From contig CM055096.1 of assembly GCA_029204225.1 (NCBI GenBank), positions 61,794,957 through 61,858,956 of the forward strand: a DNA stretch of 64,000 nt, given 5' to 3'. The notes beneath the pieces were generated by a model, which was given only the letters and a program-made list of their open reading frames with translations, made no database searches and had not been told where the DNA came from. Within the stretch, counting starts at the first letter, position 1, and every line of letters starts with the position of its first letter. The translations under genes and the position numbers were made by a program. This stretch comes from Diphasiastrum complanatum. Taxonomy: Eukaryota; Streptophyta; Lycopodiopsida; Lycopodiales; Lycopodiaceae. Shown here in pieces: positions 46,470-58,234 of the stretch.

Positions 46470-47151
46470 TGTTAAAAATTCACAATTCTAGCTTGACTAG
46501 TTTTGGTCATATGACTTGTAAATAGTTAAATGGTCATGATGTGGCTTGTCACACGTGCCAAATAGCATAGGATTCCATTCATAAGGATGTTCTCAAGTAG
46601 ACCTAAGTGTTAGAACCTTTGGAATGAGTCCAAATTATGCTTAGATACAAGGGAGAAAAAATAGGAGCTATTTTTGGTAATTTTTGCATTGTTGAGGGAT
46701 CTCCAAGATTCCAACCCTAACTTGGTAGGGATGAAAGATCCACCAAAATTAGCATTAGGGATAGGTTTAGGGCTACTCATACCTGCCCAAAACCGTGATG
46801 GATCATGTATATATAGGTGATGATATCTCACCAAAATCAATCAAGCAATTTCATGTTTTTTCTCTCATAATGGTGCAATTGCTCTCTATGTTCATAATTG
46901 TTTGAGTACTTGTGATTACTAATGATTATAGGATTGAATGTAGGTCTGGTGTACAGTACTCAGACTGTGGGAGGCCGTACTTTCACACGTGTGAAGCCCT
47001 CTTCAAGGATTTGGGCCATTTAGTGAGGTTCAAGCATAGGTTTTTGATGGATTTTGATGGTTCAACTTGTGCTAATCTTATGAAATCATGATCTATTGTT
47101 TTCCTCATCATTTCAAGTGTTTTAGGATCCTTATTTGCTGTAATTTTTACA
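46470..47151 (+). repeat. 5' LTR of element A
   Basis: 682 bp, TGTTAAAAATTC...TAATTTTTACA. It contains TATATATA at 46808-46815, and CACACGTGTG near 46985 plus CACACGTGCC near 46551. Confidence 0.95.
46808..46815 (+). promoter_or_regulatory. Putative TATA box of element A
   Basis: TATATATA in the middle of the 5' LTR (same motif at 52277-52284 in the 3' LTR). The position fits an RNA polymerase II promoter at the U3/R boundary. Not proven. Confidence 0.5.
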
Positions 47152-47164
47152 TGGTATCAGAGCC
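47152..47164 (+). other. Primer binding site of element A
   Basis: TGGTATCAGAGCC immediately after the LTR, complementary to the initiator Met tRNA 3' end. Confidence 0.92.
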
Positions 47165-47956
47165 TAAAGGCTGAAATGAGCTAAATCCTTGGTTTGCATT
47201 CAATTTTATCCAATTTTTTATCTAAATCTTGTGTAGATTGGATCTTAGCATCTAGTATTGATTCTAGAACTCAAAGTGAGTCAAATACATTGGAGATTGG
47301 TGTTGTGTGACTTCATTTGCAGGTGTTTAGGTGTCTAAAACCAGAGGCAAAGTTGAATTCAATTCACATTACCAAGATAGCAAGTTTTGCTTGATCCAAG
47401 CATTGATTTCTAAGCGAGTTTTGGAGGTGATTTCATAGAGAAGGCTTTCTAGCATTCAAGGAGAGGGAATATTTTTGGGGACTCTTCAAGGCTGTTCTAA
47501 GGTGTAGTAGGCACCTCCTAAAGTGATTTAGGTTCAGTCCAACCATTGCTTGACTTATGCACCAAATTAGATCAATTTTTCATCAATTTTGATCATTTTT
47601 TGCTTGTGATTGGATAGTAGATTGTGTTGCATCCTCATTAAGTTCCATTTAGATCTTTTACAAGTGATTTTGGAAGTATATTAGGTTGCTGAAATTCACT
47701 CTTTATCAGATCATTTGGAAGCTTTAATGTTCTTTATAGAAAGAGGGGCAATTCTACTAGTATTGTCTACTTCAATCAAGCAAGTGCATTGTTTCTAGTA
47801 TTCTATGATTTGATTTTGTTAGAGATCATTCTTAGATCTTTATAGGAAGTCTATTACTGATCTTTTCAGGTCTCTAAGAAGTGGGATAAAGTAGACCTTC
47901 AATCAAATCAATAGAAGTAACCTTCATTTGTGTCAAGTCCTTGATTAGGAGACTAG

Positions 47957-50653
47957 ATGGCATCTATAAATGCATATCTTTTGGATACTAATGAAAGGCT
48001 CAACAAAACTAACTATTCCATATGGAAAGTTAGAATGGAATCTATCAAGATCATGCAAGATCTGATGGAAATTGTAAATGGTAAGGAGGGTGAACCTATT
48101 CATCCTCAAGAAAAAGCCAAATACATCAAGAGGTGCAATGTTGCACTACATTGCATAAAAATGAATGTTGCAAATGAACTCTTAAGAGAGGTAGGAGATT
48201 GCACTTCAGCTCAAGATGCTTGGGAGACTTTGCAAAAGGTCTATGAATCCAAGAACCAAACTAGAATGTTAGCTTTGAAGAATCAAATCTATAGAAGCTA
48301 TCAAAAGAAAGGAGAGAGTGCACATACTTTTGTCCTAAGAGTAAAGGAATTGAACAAAGAGCTAGCCTTTATAGGTGACCCTATCAAGGATGAAGAGCTT
48401 GTTCAACTCATATTGAATGGACTAAGCTTTGAATTTGACAATTTGGTTCAGGGATATGCAATTATGGGTAAGCTACCCATACTTGAAGAACTCCAAGGCA
48501 CGCTCATGGCCGAGGAATCAAGAAGGAGCCAAATGCAAGAGAGGATGAATAGGCTTTCCATCCAAGGTGGAGATGACCAAGCTCTCTTCACCAAAGGCAA
48601 AGGCAAGTCCAAAGGCAAAGGATCAACATTCAAGAAGTCTACAAAGCTTGAGGATCAAGAAGGACCCCCAAAGGCATCTCCATCAACCACCAAAGTCAAG
48701 AAGGACAAATCAAAGGTGAAGTGCTACTATTGTAGCAAGATGGGGCATTATGCCTCGGAATGCTTCAAGAGGAAACAAGATCAAAGCCAAGCCAACATGA
48801 GCAAAGAGGAGGAGGAGGAGAGTTCACATGAGGACTCTCTCATGATGTCCATATTTTCTTCAACAAGCTTCAAAGGAGAAGATCCTTGGTGGATTGACTC
48901 GGGTGCTAGTTCACACATGACTAGTAAAAGGGAGTTTTTCTCTTCTCTCTTATCTTATGATGGACCTATAAAGTCTATCTATACAGCAAATGATGAAGTT
49001 TGTAAGATTGAAGGAGTTGGTAGCATTCCCCTTTGCTTAGGATATTCCAAAAAGATCAACATAGAAGGTGTTTTGTACATTCCTACAATAACAAAGAATC
49101 TACTAAGTGTTGGCCAAATGGTAGACAATGGTTTCAATGTTGACTTTGCTTCAAATGAATGTTTTATCAAGAAGAAGGGTAAGATAGTGGCTAAGGGCAC
49201 TAGACTTGGCAAACTTTATAAGCTGGATGCATTTGTGGATACTAATGTTGTCATGTTGGCCGAGAAGAGCAAGATATCTACCTTTACTTTATGGCACAAA
49301 AGACTTGGACATGTCAACTCGGGTTCCATGGAGGCTATGATCAAGGAGGAGTATGCTTTAGGCCTACCAAGGTCTATTGGGAAGGAAGACAAGGTTTGTG
49401 AAGCTTGTGCCTTATCCAAGGCACATAAGAAGGTGTTTCCTAACTCCATCACAAAGTCATCTCATCCTCTTGAACTCATACACTCGGATGTGCACATTGC
49501 TAGCATCAAATCTAATGGAGGTTCATCCATGTTTTTAACTTTCATTGATGACTACTCAAGATATTGTTGGGTGTTCTCACTTTCCTTCAAGTCTCAAGTA
49601 TTTGATACTTTTGTAAAGTTCAAGTTGTTTGTGGAAAAGCATCATAATCATAGCATCAAGATTCTTAGAAGTGACAATGGTGGAGAATTCATCTCCAATG
49701 AGTTCAAGGCCTTTTGTGAGGAGGAAGGGATCAAGAAAGAGACTTCTTGTCCTTACACTCCTCAACAAAATGGAGTTGCTGAAAGAAGGAATAGAACATT
49801 ATGTGAATGTTCTAAGGCTTTAAGATTAGATGCTTGTTTGCCCAAATCCTTTTGGGGTGAGTCTCTTGTATGTGCAAACTACTTGATGAATAGGGTGTCT
49901 TGCAAAGCAATTGAAGGCAAAACTCCTTATGAGATGTTGTATGGAAAGAAAGCCAATCTTAATCACTTGAAAGTTTTTGGGTGTATATGTTATGTGCATG
50001 TGCCATTAGAAACAAGAACCAAGGAGGATCCATCTTCCACAAGAGGGATCATGCTTGGATATGCAAGCTCAAGCAAGGGCTACAAAGTCTATCTTCCATC
50101 CTTGAACAAATTTGTTGTTTCAAGGGATGTCATCTTTGATGAACATCATATGCATATGCTTGAAGAAGGCTCAAGTGCTCCAACAATCAAGAAGAAGATG
50201 GCCGAGGAGCAAGATCTTGGTTTTGAGGAGGAGCTCATGGAGGAGCAAGCACCAAACCCACCTATCACACCAAGGAGATCTTCAAGGGCAAAAGTGGAGC
50301 CATCAAGGCTCACATATCAAGGCAAAGGACAGCAAGTTGAGGGTATCTCATCCACTTCTTATGCTTTATCTAGTTTTGAAGAACCGTCTAATGTTGAAGA
50401 TGCATTGAACTCCAAAGAATGGTATAAAGCTATGTTGGATGAGTATGATGCCTTGATTGAGAATGAAACTTGGTTGCTTGTTGAGAGACCTCAAAGGAAT
50501 GTAATAGGATGCAAGTGGGTCTTCAAGCTTAAGTTGAATGCAAATGGGAGTGTTAACAAACATAAAGCAAGATTAGTTGCAAAAGGTTATGCTCAAGAGA
50601 GAGGGATAGACTATGAGGAAACTTTTGCACCCGTGGCAAGATGGTCACAATAA
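47957..50653 (+). pseudogene. Element A gag-protease-integrase-RT N-terminus (frame ends by 1-base loss)
   Basis: 898 codons open. Gag lies at about residues 1-230 (NYSIWKVRMESI, DAWETLQKVYESKN), the CCHC knuckle CYYCSKMGHYASEC at 256-269, the protease active site WWIDSGASSHM (Asp314), and GAG-pre-integrase LWHKRLGHVNSG at about 445. Integrase has zinc pair CEAC and catalytic Asp511 (HSDVH), Asp573 (RSDNGGEF) and Glu609 (NGVAERRN). The 573-609 spacing is the D-35-E signature. RT starts near residue 820 (EWYKAMLDEYDALIENETW, CKWVFKLKLNANGSVNKHKA). The frame ends in RWSQ-stop because one A is missing from GCAAAGATG (element B reads GTAAAGATG here); RT continues in another frame from 50641. Upstream domains look intact. 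Confidence 0.93.
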
Positions 50654-51924
50654 GACTAATCATTGCACTTGCATCACATTTTGGATGGATTCTATGTCAA
50701 ATGGATGTCTCTAATGCTTTCTTGAATGGTTTTTTGGAAGAGGATATCTATATGGAGCAGCCACAAGGGTTCATCAAGCATGGAATGGAGAACAAAGTAT
50801 GCCATCTCCAAAGAAGCATCTATGGCTTGAAGCAAGCCTCAAGATCTTGGAATTCAAGACTACATTGCTATCTTATTTCACTTTCTTTTGTTCAAAGTGA
50901 ATATGATCCCACTCTTTACATTAAGTTTGATGATGTTGGTATTGTACTTTTACTCACTTATGTAGATGACATCATCATTAGTGGAAATAGTGTTGATGGT
51001 ATTGAAAAAATCAAGATAGATCTATCCTTAGAGTTCAAGATGGTAGATCTAGGGTGTCTTCACTTCATCTTAGGCATAGAAGTACTTAGAGGGTCTGATT
51101 TTATCTTTATAAGTCAAGTAAACTATGCTCAAAGTCTTTTGAAGAAGTTTAAGATGGAAGTATGCAAAAGTGTTGACACACCAATGGAGCAAGATGTAAA
51201 AGTGCCAAATGAAAATGATGAAAGATCCTTCATGGAGATCACTTTGTTTAGGCAACTTATAGGTTCCTTAATGTGGATCACTATAACTAGACCAGATCTT
51301 AGCTTTAGTGTATGTAGGTTGAGCCAATCCATGCAAAAGCCATTGAATATCCATTGGAAAAAGACTAAGAGGATTCTAAGATACATCTCGGGTACATTGG
51401 ATTTTGGGATTCTATATAGAGGAGATGTGATTAACCTTCATGCATTTAGTGATTCAGATTTTGCAGGGGACAAGAGAGATAGGAAATCAACAAGTGCCTA
51501 TTCAACTTTCATAGGAGAAGGTGTGGTTTCATGGCTTTTAAAAAAGCAAGAAACTATATCTCTATCTTCAACTGAGGCCGAGTACAAAGCTTTGACAACC
51601 ACTACAAAGGAGGTACTTTGGATCAAGAGATTATTGGTGGAACTAAAGATCATGGATTCAGAGGAGGCACCAATCATCTACAATGACAATATATCAGCCC
51701 AACACCTTGCATCTAACCCAATCTTCCATGCAAGATCTAAGCACATTGAGATATGCCATCACTTTGTGTTAGAAATGGTGCAAGCCAAGGAGATTGCTTT
51801 GGAGCATGTTCCAAGCAATGAATGTGTAGCTGATCTACTTACTAAACCACTTCAAAGGACACCTTTTATGAAGTTCAGATCATCACTTGGAGTGATTAGT
51901 AAAGCAATGATTGAACCAAGCTAG
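50641..51924 (+). pseudogene. Element A reverse transcriptase (core) and RNase H
   Basis: 427 codons, open to the natural end. MVTIRLIIALASHFGWILCQ corresponds to the RT sequence following the break. Then MDVSNAFLNGFLEEDIYMEQ, YGLKQASRSWNSRL, the catalytic YVDD at residues 107-110 of this piece, GCLHFILGIEVL, RPDLSFSVCRLSQSM and ILRYISGT. RNase H has FSDSDFAGDKRDRKSTSAYS, SLSSTEAEYKAL, NDNISAQHLASNPIFHARSK and CVADLLTKPLQ. It starts 13 bases before the first frame ends. No other defect is seen, so the whole polyprotein is one base away from open. Confidence 0.93.
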
Positions 51925-51938
51925 ATAGTGAGGAGGAG

Positions 51939-52619
51939 TGTTAAAAATTCACAATTCTAGCTTGACTAGTTTTGGTCATATGACTTGTAAATAGTTAAAT
52001 GGTCATGATGTGGCTTGTCACACGTGCCAAATCGCATAGGATTCCATTCATAAGGATGTTCTCAAGTAGACCTAAGTGTTAGAACCTTTGGAATGAGTCC
52101 AAATTATGCTTAGATACAAGGGAGAAAAAATAGGAGCTATTTTTGGTAATTTTTGCATTGTTGAGGGATCTCCAAGATTCCAACCCTAACCTGGTAGGGA
52201 TGAAAGATCCACCAAAATTAGCATTAGGGATAGGTTTAGGGCTACTCATACCTGCCCAAAACCGTGATGGATCATGTATATATAGGTGATGATATCTCAC
52301 CAAAATCAATCAAGCAATTTCATGTTTTTTCTCTCATAATGGTGCAATTGCTCTCTATATTCATAATTGTTTGAGTACTTGTGATTACTAATGATTATAG
52401 GATTGAATGTAGGTCTGGTGTACAGTACTCAGACTGTGGAGGCCGTACTTTCACACGTGTGAAGCCCTCTTCAAGGATTTGGGCCATTTAGTGAGGTTCA
52501 AGCATAGGTTTTTGATGGATTTTGATGGTTCAACTTGTGCTAATCTTATGAAATCATGATCTATTGTTGTCCTCATCATTTCAAGTGTTTTAGGATCCTT
52601 ATTTGCTATAATTTTTACA
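51939..52619 (+). repeat. 3' LTR of element A
   Basis: 681 bp, starting right after the purine tract and ending TATAATTTTTACA before ATAAA. Almost identical to the 5' LTR. Confidence 0.95.
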
Positions 52620-53684
52620 ATAAAACTTGCTGCTATTTAGATGGATCAGAGGGTGAAGGGAGATTAACTCCAATACTCCCCCTTAAGCTCACTTACCTAT
52701 GATCCAACTTTAACATATTCACAATCTGAACATGCTTTGATTTAATTAGAGCTTTAGTACTTGCAACAATAATCTAATTCAAATAGCTTCCTTTGTAGCC
52801 TGAGTTGCACCAATATATTTAGCTTCTATTGAAGACAAAGAAACAGGCTTCTACTTTATGTTGTTAATTCAAGAGACTAGACCACCTACTAAATAAAAGC
52901 AATAACCATAAATTGATTTTCTGGTATTTGGATCTCCTCCCCAATCTGAATCGATGTACCCATATAGAATTGATCTTGCAGGAATGGTTCCATCATAGCA
53001 CCGTGCATAGGCTTTAGTACTTTGAATATATTTCATGACCCTATTCAAAGCCTTCCAATGTTGTGATCTTGGATTCATCATAAAGTGACTAAGTAAACTG
53101 ACTGTAAATGCCATATCCAATCTGGTATAAACCATTGCATACATCAGTGATCCAATCAAGGATTGATAAGGGGTACTATGTAGAATTTGACTCTTCTGAT
53201 ATATTCTTGGGACACATGTCTTTTGAGAGCTTGTAGCCAAGAACTTTATCCCTATTGATTTGAATGTCGAGCAAGTGATATACTTCACCTAGATCAGTCA
53301 TGTCAAATTCTTTTGAAAGAATTGACTGAATTCTTGACAATCATGATTTATCATTGCCAAATAATAATGCATCATCTATGTAAAGTGAAATGCTCACTAA
53401 TTTACCTCAAATTTAAATGTTGTCCATAGACATTGTAGTTAGCAGTGCTTGGTTTGAAACCAATATGCATCAGATATGAGTTTATTCTATCAAATCAGGC
53501 ACATGGAGCTTGTTTTAGCCCATATAGAGCTTTATGCAGTCGATAGACTTACTGCTCTTGGCCCTTTACCTCATATCCTAGGCTGCGAGATATAGATTTC
53601 TTTTTGGATTTTTCCATATAGAAATGCAGTCTTGACATCCATTTGATGGATTTCAATATTGTTGATAGCAGCATGGGCCAACAA
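52620..53684 (-). pseudogene. Ty1/copia element E, RT/RNase H part and start of 3' LTR
   Basis: Reverse strand from 53684: LLAHAAINNIEIHQMDVKTA, FLYGKI, a YGLKQAP-like region, SISLYIDDALLFGND (catalytic YIDD), FDMTDLGEVYHLLDI, SLIGSLMYAMVYTRLDMAFT, HWKALNRVMKYIQSTKAYAR, then RNase H YIDSDWGGDPNTRKSIYGYC and SLSSIEAKYIGATQ. A purine tract (AAGGGGGAG, 52684-52676 reverse) is followed by the probable 3' LTR (TATTGGAGTTAATC...), which is cut by element A after about 55 bp. Several stops and frame changes. The upstream part continues at 59641 beyond element C. Confidence 0.85.
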
Positions 53685-53923
53685 TTAAAATAGCAATGAT
53701 CGACTTATACAGTGCTTTCTTATTTCGACGGCACCATGTGTGCTTAATTCTAGAATTATCGGGCCATCTTTCTTTTACGAGCCCTTTGAGTGCTTTTAAG
53801 CATCTTTATCTTTGCAGTTGAATCTACAGTTTGAGGTGAGCTATTCAGTTGTCTTGTCTTGTTGCACTTGATGTTGTGTTGTGGTGATTGATCCGGTCGG
53901 GTGTTTAAACTGTTTTTAGATCT
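53685..53923 (+). repeat. 5' LTR of element C
   Basis: About 239 bp, from TTAAAATAGCAATGATC to the PBS. The usual TG...CA termini are not visible; limits come from the TSD, the PBS and the second copy. Confidence 0.8.
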
Positions 53924-55539
53924 TGGTATCAACAGGTGGCAAGAATCACCGGACAAGAACAAAGAGCTGCGAATTCATGACGGTTTGTTGGCTAGGAAGC
54001 ATAAAACCGAGTCTGTGGAGATTTGTGGGATAGCTCAAAATTGTAAGAAGATTCAAACGCAGGGCATTGTCGGCTGAAATGAAAAGCTAAACAGAAGCAA
54101 AGAACTATGTAGAAAGGCTGCCTAGTGTGGATTCAATTTGAAGCCAATTGAAGATCTGTTTGAAGCAGGTGATGGCTGATTGTAGTGAGTGCAGTAGAAG
54201 GCTACAAAAAGTGGCTCAGAGAAAATCTAAACATAGCTCAAGAGGTTTTTTTTCTTTTATAACTAGGGTTTACATGCATAAAACTGTGGATCTTTGGTTG
54301 TAGGAGATCATTTCTGGCATTGTAAGTGCATGATGGAGGGTGCCCTAGTAAAACGAGTCTGATTGTTTAAGGCTATTGTGGGCCGTGGCAGAGAGAGGAT
54401 GCTGGATCGATCTTTGGGGGCAGCCATAGCCTTTTGTTTTGGAAAGAACATTGAGAGAGATGGAGGACCGTAGGAGCTCGCGGGTCTATTGTGCGACCAA
54501 TGTGAGTAGGACTATAGCGTAAAGTGGGGGCCCGATGTGTTGAGGAGTGAGCTTGAGCGCTCGAGGCAGTTTGTGGCCGCAGTATCAGCCATCCAAGAGA
54601 TCAATGACCAGGATAACAAGTCTCACAGTCAACGTGGGCCACATTAGAGTAGTTCTAAATCCAAAAAACGACCCTTTGTAAAGATTCTTTTTAAATTTTT
54701 TCTCAATTTTTTGTTACACATGGACCAATCAAAACACTCAAATTTGAAATCTACGTAACATAACTTTTTGAGTCCACATTTTGAATCCACACTAAAAATG
54801 CCATAAGTTTTTAGTGGTAAGTCCGAATTGAGCGGAGTTTGGTGCGATGGAAAGTGCTTGACAAGGGCTTTCCAATGATATGTTAGATGACTACTTCTGA
54901 GCTACGCTTAAGAAACTATGGCAAGTCAAAAATATTAGTTTTATAATATTTTAATAATATAAACTACATCTTGCACGAATTCTTAAAGAGTCTTTTTGGA
55001 GCTCAAAACTCCTCTAATGCAAGATGGAGAATCACCCTTAGATGGGCTTTGAGAGGGTCTTGAAGAATTTAAGGGAAAAGACACCCTTCTTTTCATTAAA
55101 AATTCTCAAAGAGAAAAAATTGTTGGGTCCCAAGTTTTTTGAAAGGTGAAGTTTCTTCACACTGAAGAAACAGTTCAAAAACCCAAATTGCCCTTATTTT
55201 CAGCTCCTTTAGCCTATTTTGGCCAAACAAAAGGTGATAGCCTCCAAACGAAGGGCACCCTAACTGTACCTACAAGTACGGTACACCAAAAATAGAGTGA
55301 TTGCCACGGAGAAAGTGTTTGGAATGCGCCAGAAGTGATTTCACCATTCCACTGGGCAGGTAGTTGGCAGTTGGCAACGAGAAGCATTTCGGAAAGCGAC
55401 GCCAATTTGGCTTTCAATTTGGCGAAAGAGCGGCAGGTGGCCTGGTAAGCTAAAAATTGCAGATCATTATCTTTTATTTCTGACATCACAGTTGGCTTCG
55501 ACATATACTTTATAGCCTACAAGTGGAGTTTCAAGCAGT
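53924..55539 (+). other. PBS and long leader of element C
   Basis: TGGTATCAACAGG follows the LTR. The next 1.6 kb up to the gag ATG contain no recognised ORF on the forward strand. That is about twice the leader of A and B (about 0.8 kb). A 96-codon open reverse frame at 55214-55504 has no known motif. Confidence 0.7.
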
Positions 55540-56553
55540 TTGGAAATGGCAAACATCAATGAGGCAATTTTGGGCGATGCAAGCAAACTTGATGGGGCTT
55601 TTAACTATAACATATGGAAATTCAAAATGAAGAGCATTTTGATGGAGAAAGAGTTATGGGAGATTGTGGTAGGTATTGAAGTCCGGCCAAATACCACTCC
55701 AGGTGACATGAGGGCCTTTGATAAAAAGGCACAAAGAGCATTGTCCTTGATCAATCTTTCAGTGAAAAACCATGTGATCACTCATATAAGTGATGCCACG
55801 ACGGCTAGGGGAGTTTGGAAAGCTCTTAGAATGCAATTTCAAACTTGCAATCCAGCTCAGGCCATGTTCTTGAAGTCGAGATTGAAGAAAGTAAGAATGG
55901 AAGAAAGTGAATCAGTGGGATCTTTCTTCACCAGGATAAAGAAGCTGAGAGATCAACTTGTGGCAATTGGAGAACTAATTAGGGAAGTTGACTTGATACA
56001 TACAACAATGAGTGGTGTCTCGAAAGGGCTACAGATGTTTGTGAGCGGCATTGCTTCGAGCAAGAGGTTGCCTACTTTTGAAGACTTCCACAGAATCATG
56101 TTGCAGGAAGAGCAGCGTCGCGAAGTGGTGAAGTCAAGGCAAACCCCACAGGAGGATCAAGCCTTGCTTGCTAAAGGCAAGCAGAAAGGATGGAAAAGGA
56201 TTTCCAAGAAATCCAAGGATGATGATGACGAGGGAGAGTCATCATCAAAAGGGAAAAAGAAGAAGAAAGGAAAATGTTACTATTGTCACAAATCGGGTCA
56301 TTGGGCATGCGAGTGTTACAAGAAGAAAGCGGACATAAAGGCAGGAAAAGTGACTCAACAAGGCAACATTGCCGAAGATGATGGAAAAGATGACGAGACA
56401 AGTGTCTTCTCATCGGCATTGGCATCTCAGGTTGATGATGGTGTCAAATGGTTCATAGATTCAGGCACCACAAGGCACATGACCGGGAAACGTGACTGGT
56501 TTGAGAAATTCTCACCAATCCATGATGGGGATAAGTCTCACTCAAGCCAATAG
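55540..56553 (+). pseudogene. Element C gag and start of protease
   Basis: 337 codons from MEMANINEAILGDASKLDGA. The copia gag domain (FNYNIWKFKMKSILMEKELW, ARGVWKALRMQFQTCNPAQA, ESVGSFFTRIKKLRDQLVAI) is followed by the Lys-rich CCHC segment CYYCHKSGHWACEC (246-259) and the protease active site WFIDSGTTRHMTGKRDWF (Asp307). The frame is lost in the protease near 56540; a second frame (56492-56944) carries on. Confidence 0.9.
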
Positions 56554-56944
56554 GGAGGAATGCCAAATACAGGGTGTGGGCAATGTACCTGTGCAGTTTC
56601 CTGATGGTAAAATCAAGAACATCCCTAATGTGCTTTATGTTCCTGGACTCAAAAAAAGTTTGCTTTCTGTTGGAGTAATGGCTAATCAACATCTTAAGGT
56701 TGAATTTATCAAGGATGGATGCCTTATGAGGGATATGAACCACAATCATAAAGTGGTGGCGAGAGGTTATAGAGATAGTAATTGTGGCCTTTATAAATTG
56801 GATGCTGCAAAACCAGGAGAATATGGGGCTTTCTCAGCAACATCTCAGCCTGAGTTGTCGCACAGAAGACTTGGTCATTTGAACTATGGGAGCTTGAGAT
56901 TGATGGCGAAGCTAAAGATGGTAATAGGCTTACCGACATTGTAG
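56492..56944 (+). pseudogene. Element C protease remainder and GAG-pre-integrase
   Basis: From about 56540 the text runs QIQGVGNVPVQFPDGKIKNI, VLYVPGLKKSLLSVG, CGLYKLDA and LSHRRLGHLNYGSLRLMAKL (the W of the usual LWHRRLGH is Ser) to a stop after VIGLPTL. The integrase zinc pair (CEGC) lies just downstream. Confidence 0.85.
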
Positions 56945-58104
56945 GATGATCATCATGCAATATGTGAAGGATGCATCATGGGAAAGCAATGAAGACCATG
57001 TCATTGGGGAAAGCATATTATTTTGTGACTTTCATAGATGATTACTCAAGGAGGACATGAATTTATTTCTTGAAGAAGAAATATGACACTTTTGCTCGCT
57101 TCAAAGAGTTCAAGACTTTGGTAGAGAACCAACTAGATGCACGCATCAGAGTGCTAAGATTTGATAGAGGGGGCGAATACCAATCTGATGATTTTGAGGA
57201 CTTTTGCAAGGTACACGGCATCAAAAAAAATTTCACACAATTACACACGCCGCAAAGTAATGGTGTAGCTGAAAGGAAAAACATGACTATTATGGAGAGT
57301 GCATGCTCCATGATGAAGCAAATGGGCTTGATCGATTTACTTTGGTCGGAAGCGTGTAGTGCGGCAACGTTCTTGCAAAACAGGAGCCCTACAGTTGTGG
57401 TACCAAATGTGACTTCGGAAGAAGCATTTACAAAAATAAAGCCAAAAATCGACAAGTTTCTTGTCATTGGATGTAAGACCTATGTACGTGTGCCAAAGGA
57501 GGAGCAAAAGGAACTTGATGCCAAAGCAATCAAGTGTATCTTCATCGGTTATGACAAGAGGACGAAGGCATACAAGTGTTTTGATCTTGTAATGAACAAG
57601 ATTCACATTAGCAAGGATGTGATCTTAGATGAGACGCATAGGTATAAAGTTGAAGACCATGCAAGTGGTAAAAGCATCAAAAGACTTCCCACAATTTTGG
57701 AAGAAGAAGATGAAGAAGACGCTCCACCAGATGATGCACGTGAAGATGAGAGTCGAGAGGGCGAGTATGAAAGGACACCACCTATTCAAGAGCCTAAGGG
57801 GAGGTACTTGCCAATAGGAGCAATAAAGGAGAAACCGGTTGGAAGTAAGAGACATTACTTGGACACTCCTTGGGATACATACTCTCCACGTAGTATATCA
57901 CTTGAATCTAAGATACCAAAATGGCATGAGAAGATCATAAAGGACGCAAAGCTAAATCAACTAGGATCTAGCACACAAGGAGAAGTGAGAAGATCAACGT
58001 GGGAAAGGAAGTCTCCCGATCGTTATCATGTGAACTATGCCCTAATGAGTGACATTTTGAAGTGTCGAAATCCATTTCACTTGACTAGTTCTCTCAACAC
58101 TTGA
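56945..58104 (+). pseudogene. Element C integrase (first catalytic Asp deleted)
   Basis: After CEGCIMGKQ the frame passes almost directly to [14 protein letters not shown], so the segment with HSDVCGP and the first catalytic Asp is gone. A stop at 57057-57059 follows. From 57070 the frame is open for 344 codons: VLRFDRGGEYQSDDF (second Asp kept), [11 protein letters not shown] (Glu kept), LLWSEACSAATFLQNRSP and CIFIGYDKRTKAYKCFD, then an acidic linker and STWERKSPDRYHVNYALMSD before RT. Confidence 0.88.
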
Positions 58105-58234
58105 GATTCTTGAACAAAAGATGGGTTTTGTTTCAAACACATGAAAATCAAACTTAATCACTTCTTTTGGACTCACTCTTGACCCAAATAATCTCACTCT
58201 TGAGGCAAAAGATCACAAATAGTGGCAAAGGGCA

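Larger units (their letters stand above)
46465..52624 (+). mobile_element. Ty1/copia retrotransposon A, complete with TSD
   Basis: LTRs at 46470-47151 and 51939-52619 differ by 5 substitutions and 1 single-base indel. Perfect 5-bp duplications ATAAA flank it (46465-46469 and 52620-52624). PBS, leader of about 0.8 kb, gag, protease, integrase, RT, RNase H and a purine tract (GTGAGGAGGAG) are all present. The only coding defect seen is a one-base loss near 50638. This is the youngest element in the window, inserted in or beside the 3' LTR of the older reverse-strand element E. Confidence 0.95.

Noticed and set aside
50636-50653. Programmed frameshift in element A
   Set aside because: It lies within the RT domain, not between gag and pol, and is explained by one lost A compared with element B; kept only as a remote alternative.
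55214-55504. Reverse 96-codon frame in the leader of element C
   Set aside because: No known motif; Trp/Phe/Pro-rich text typical of chance translation.
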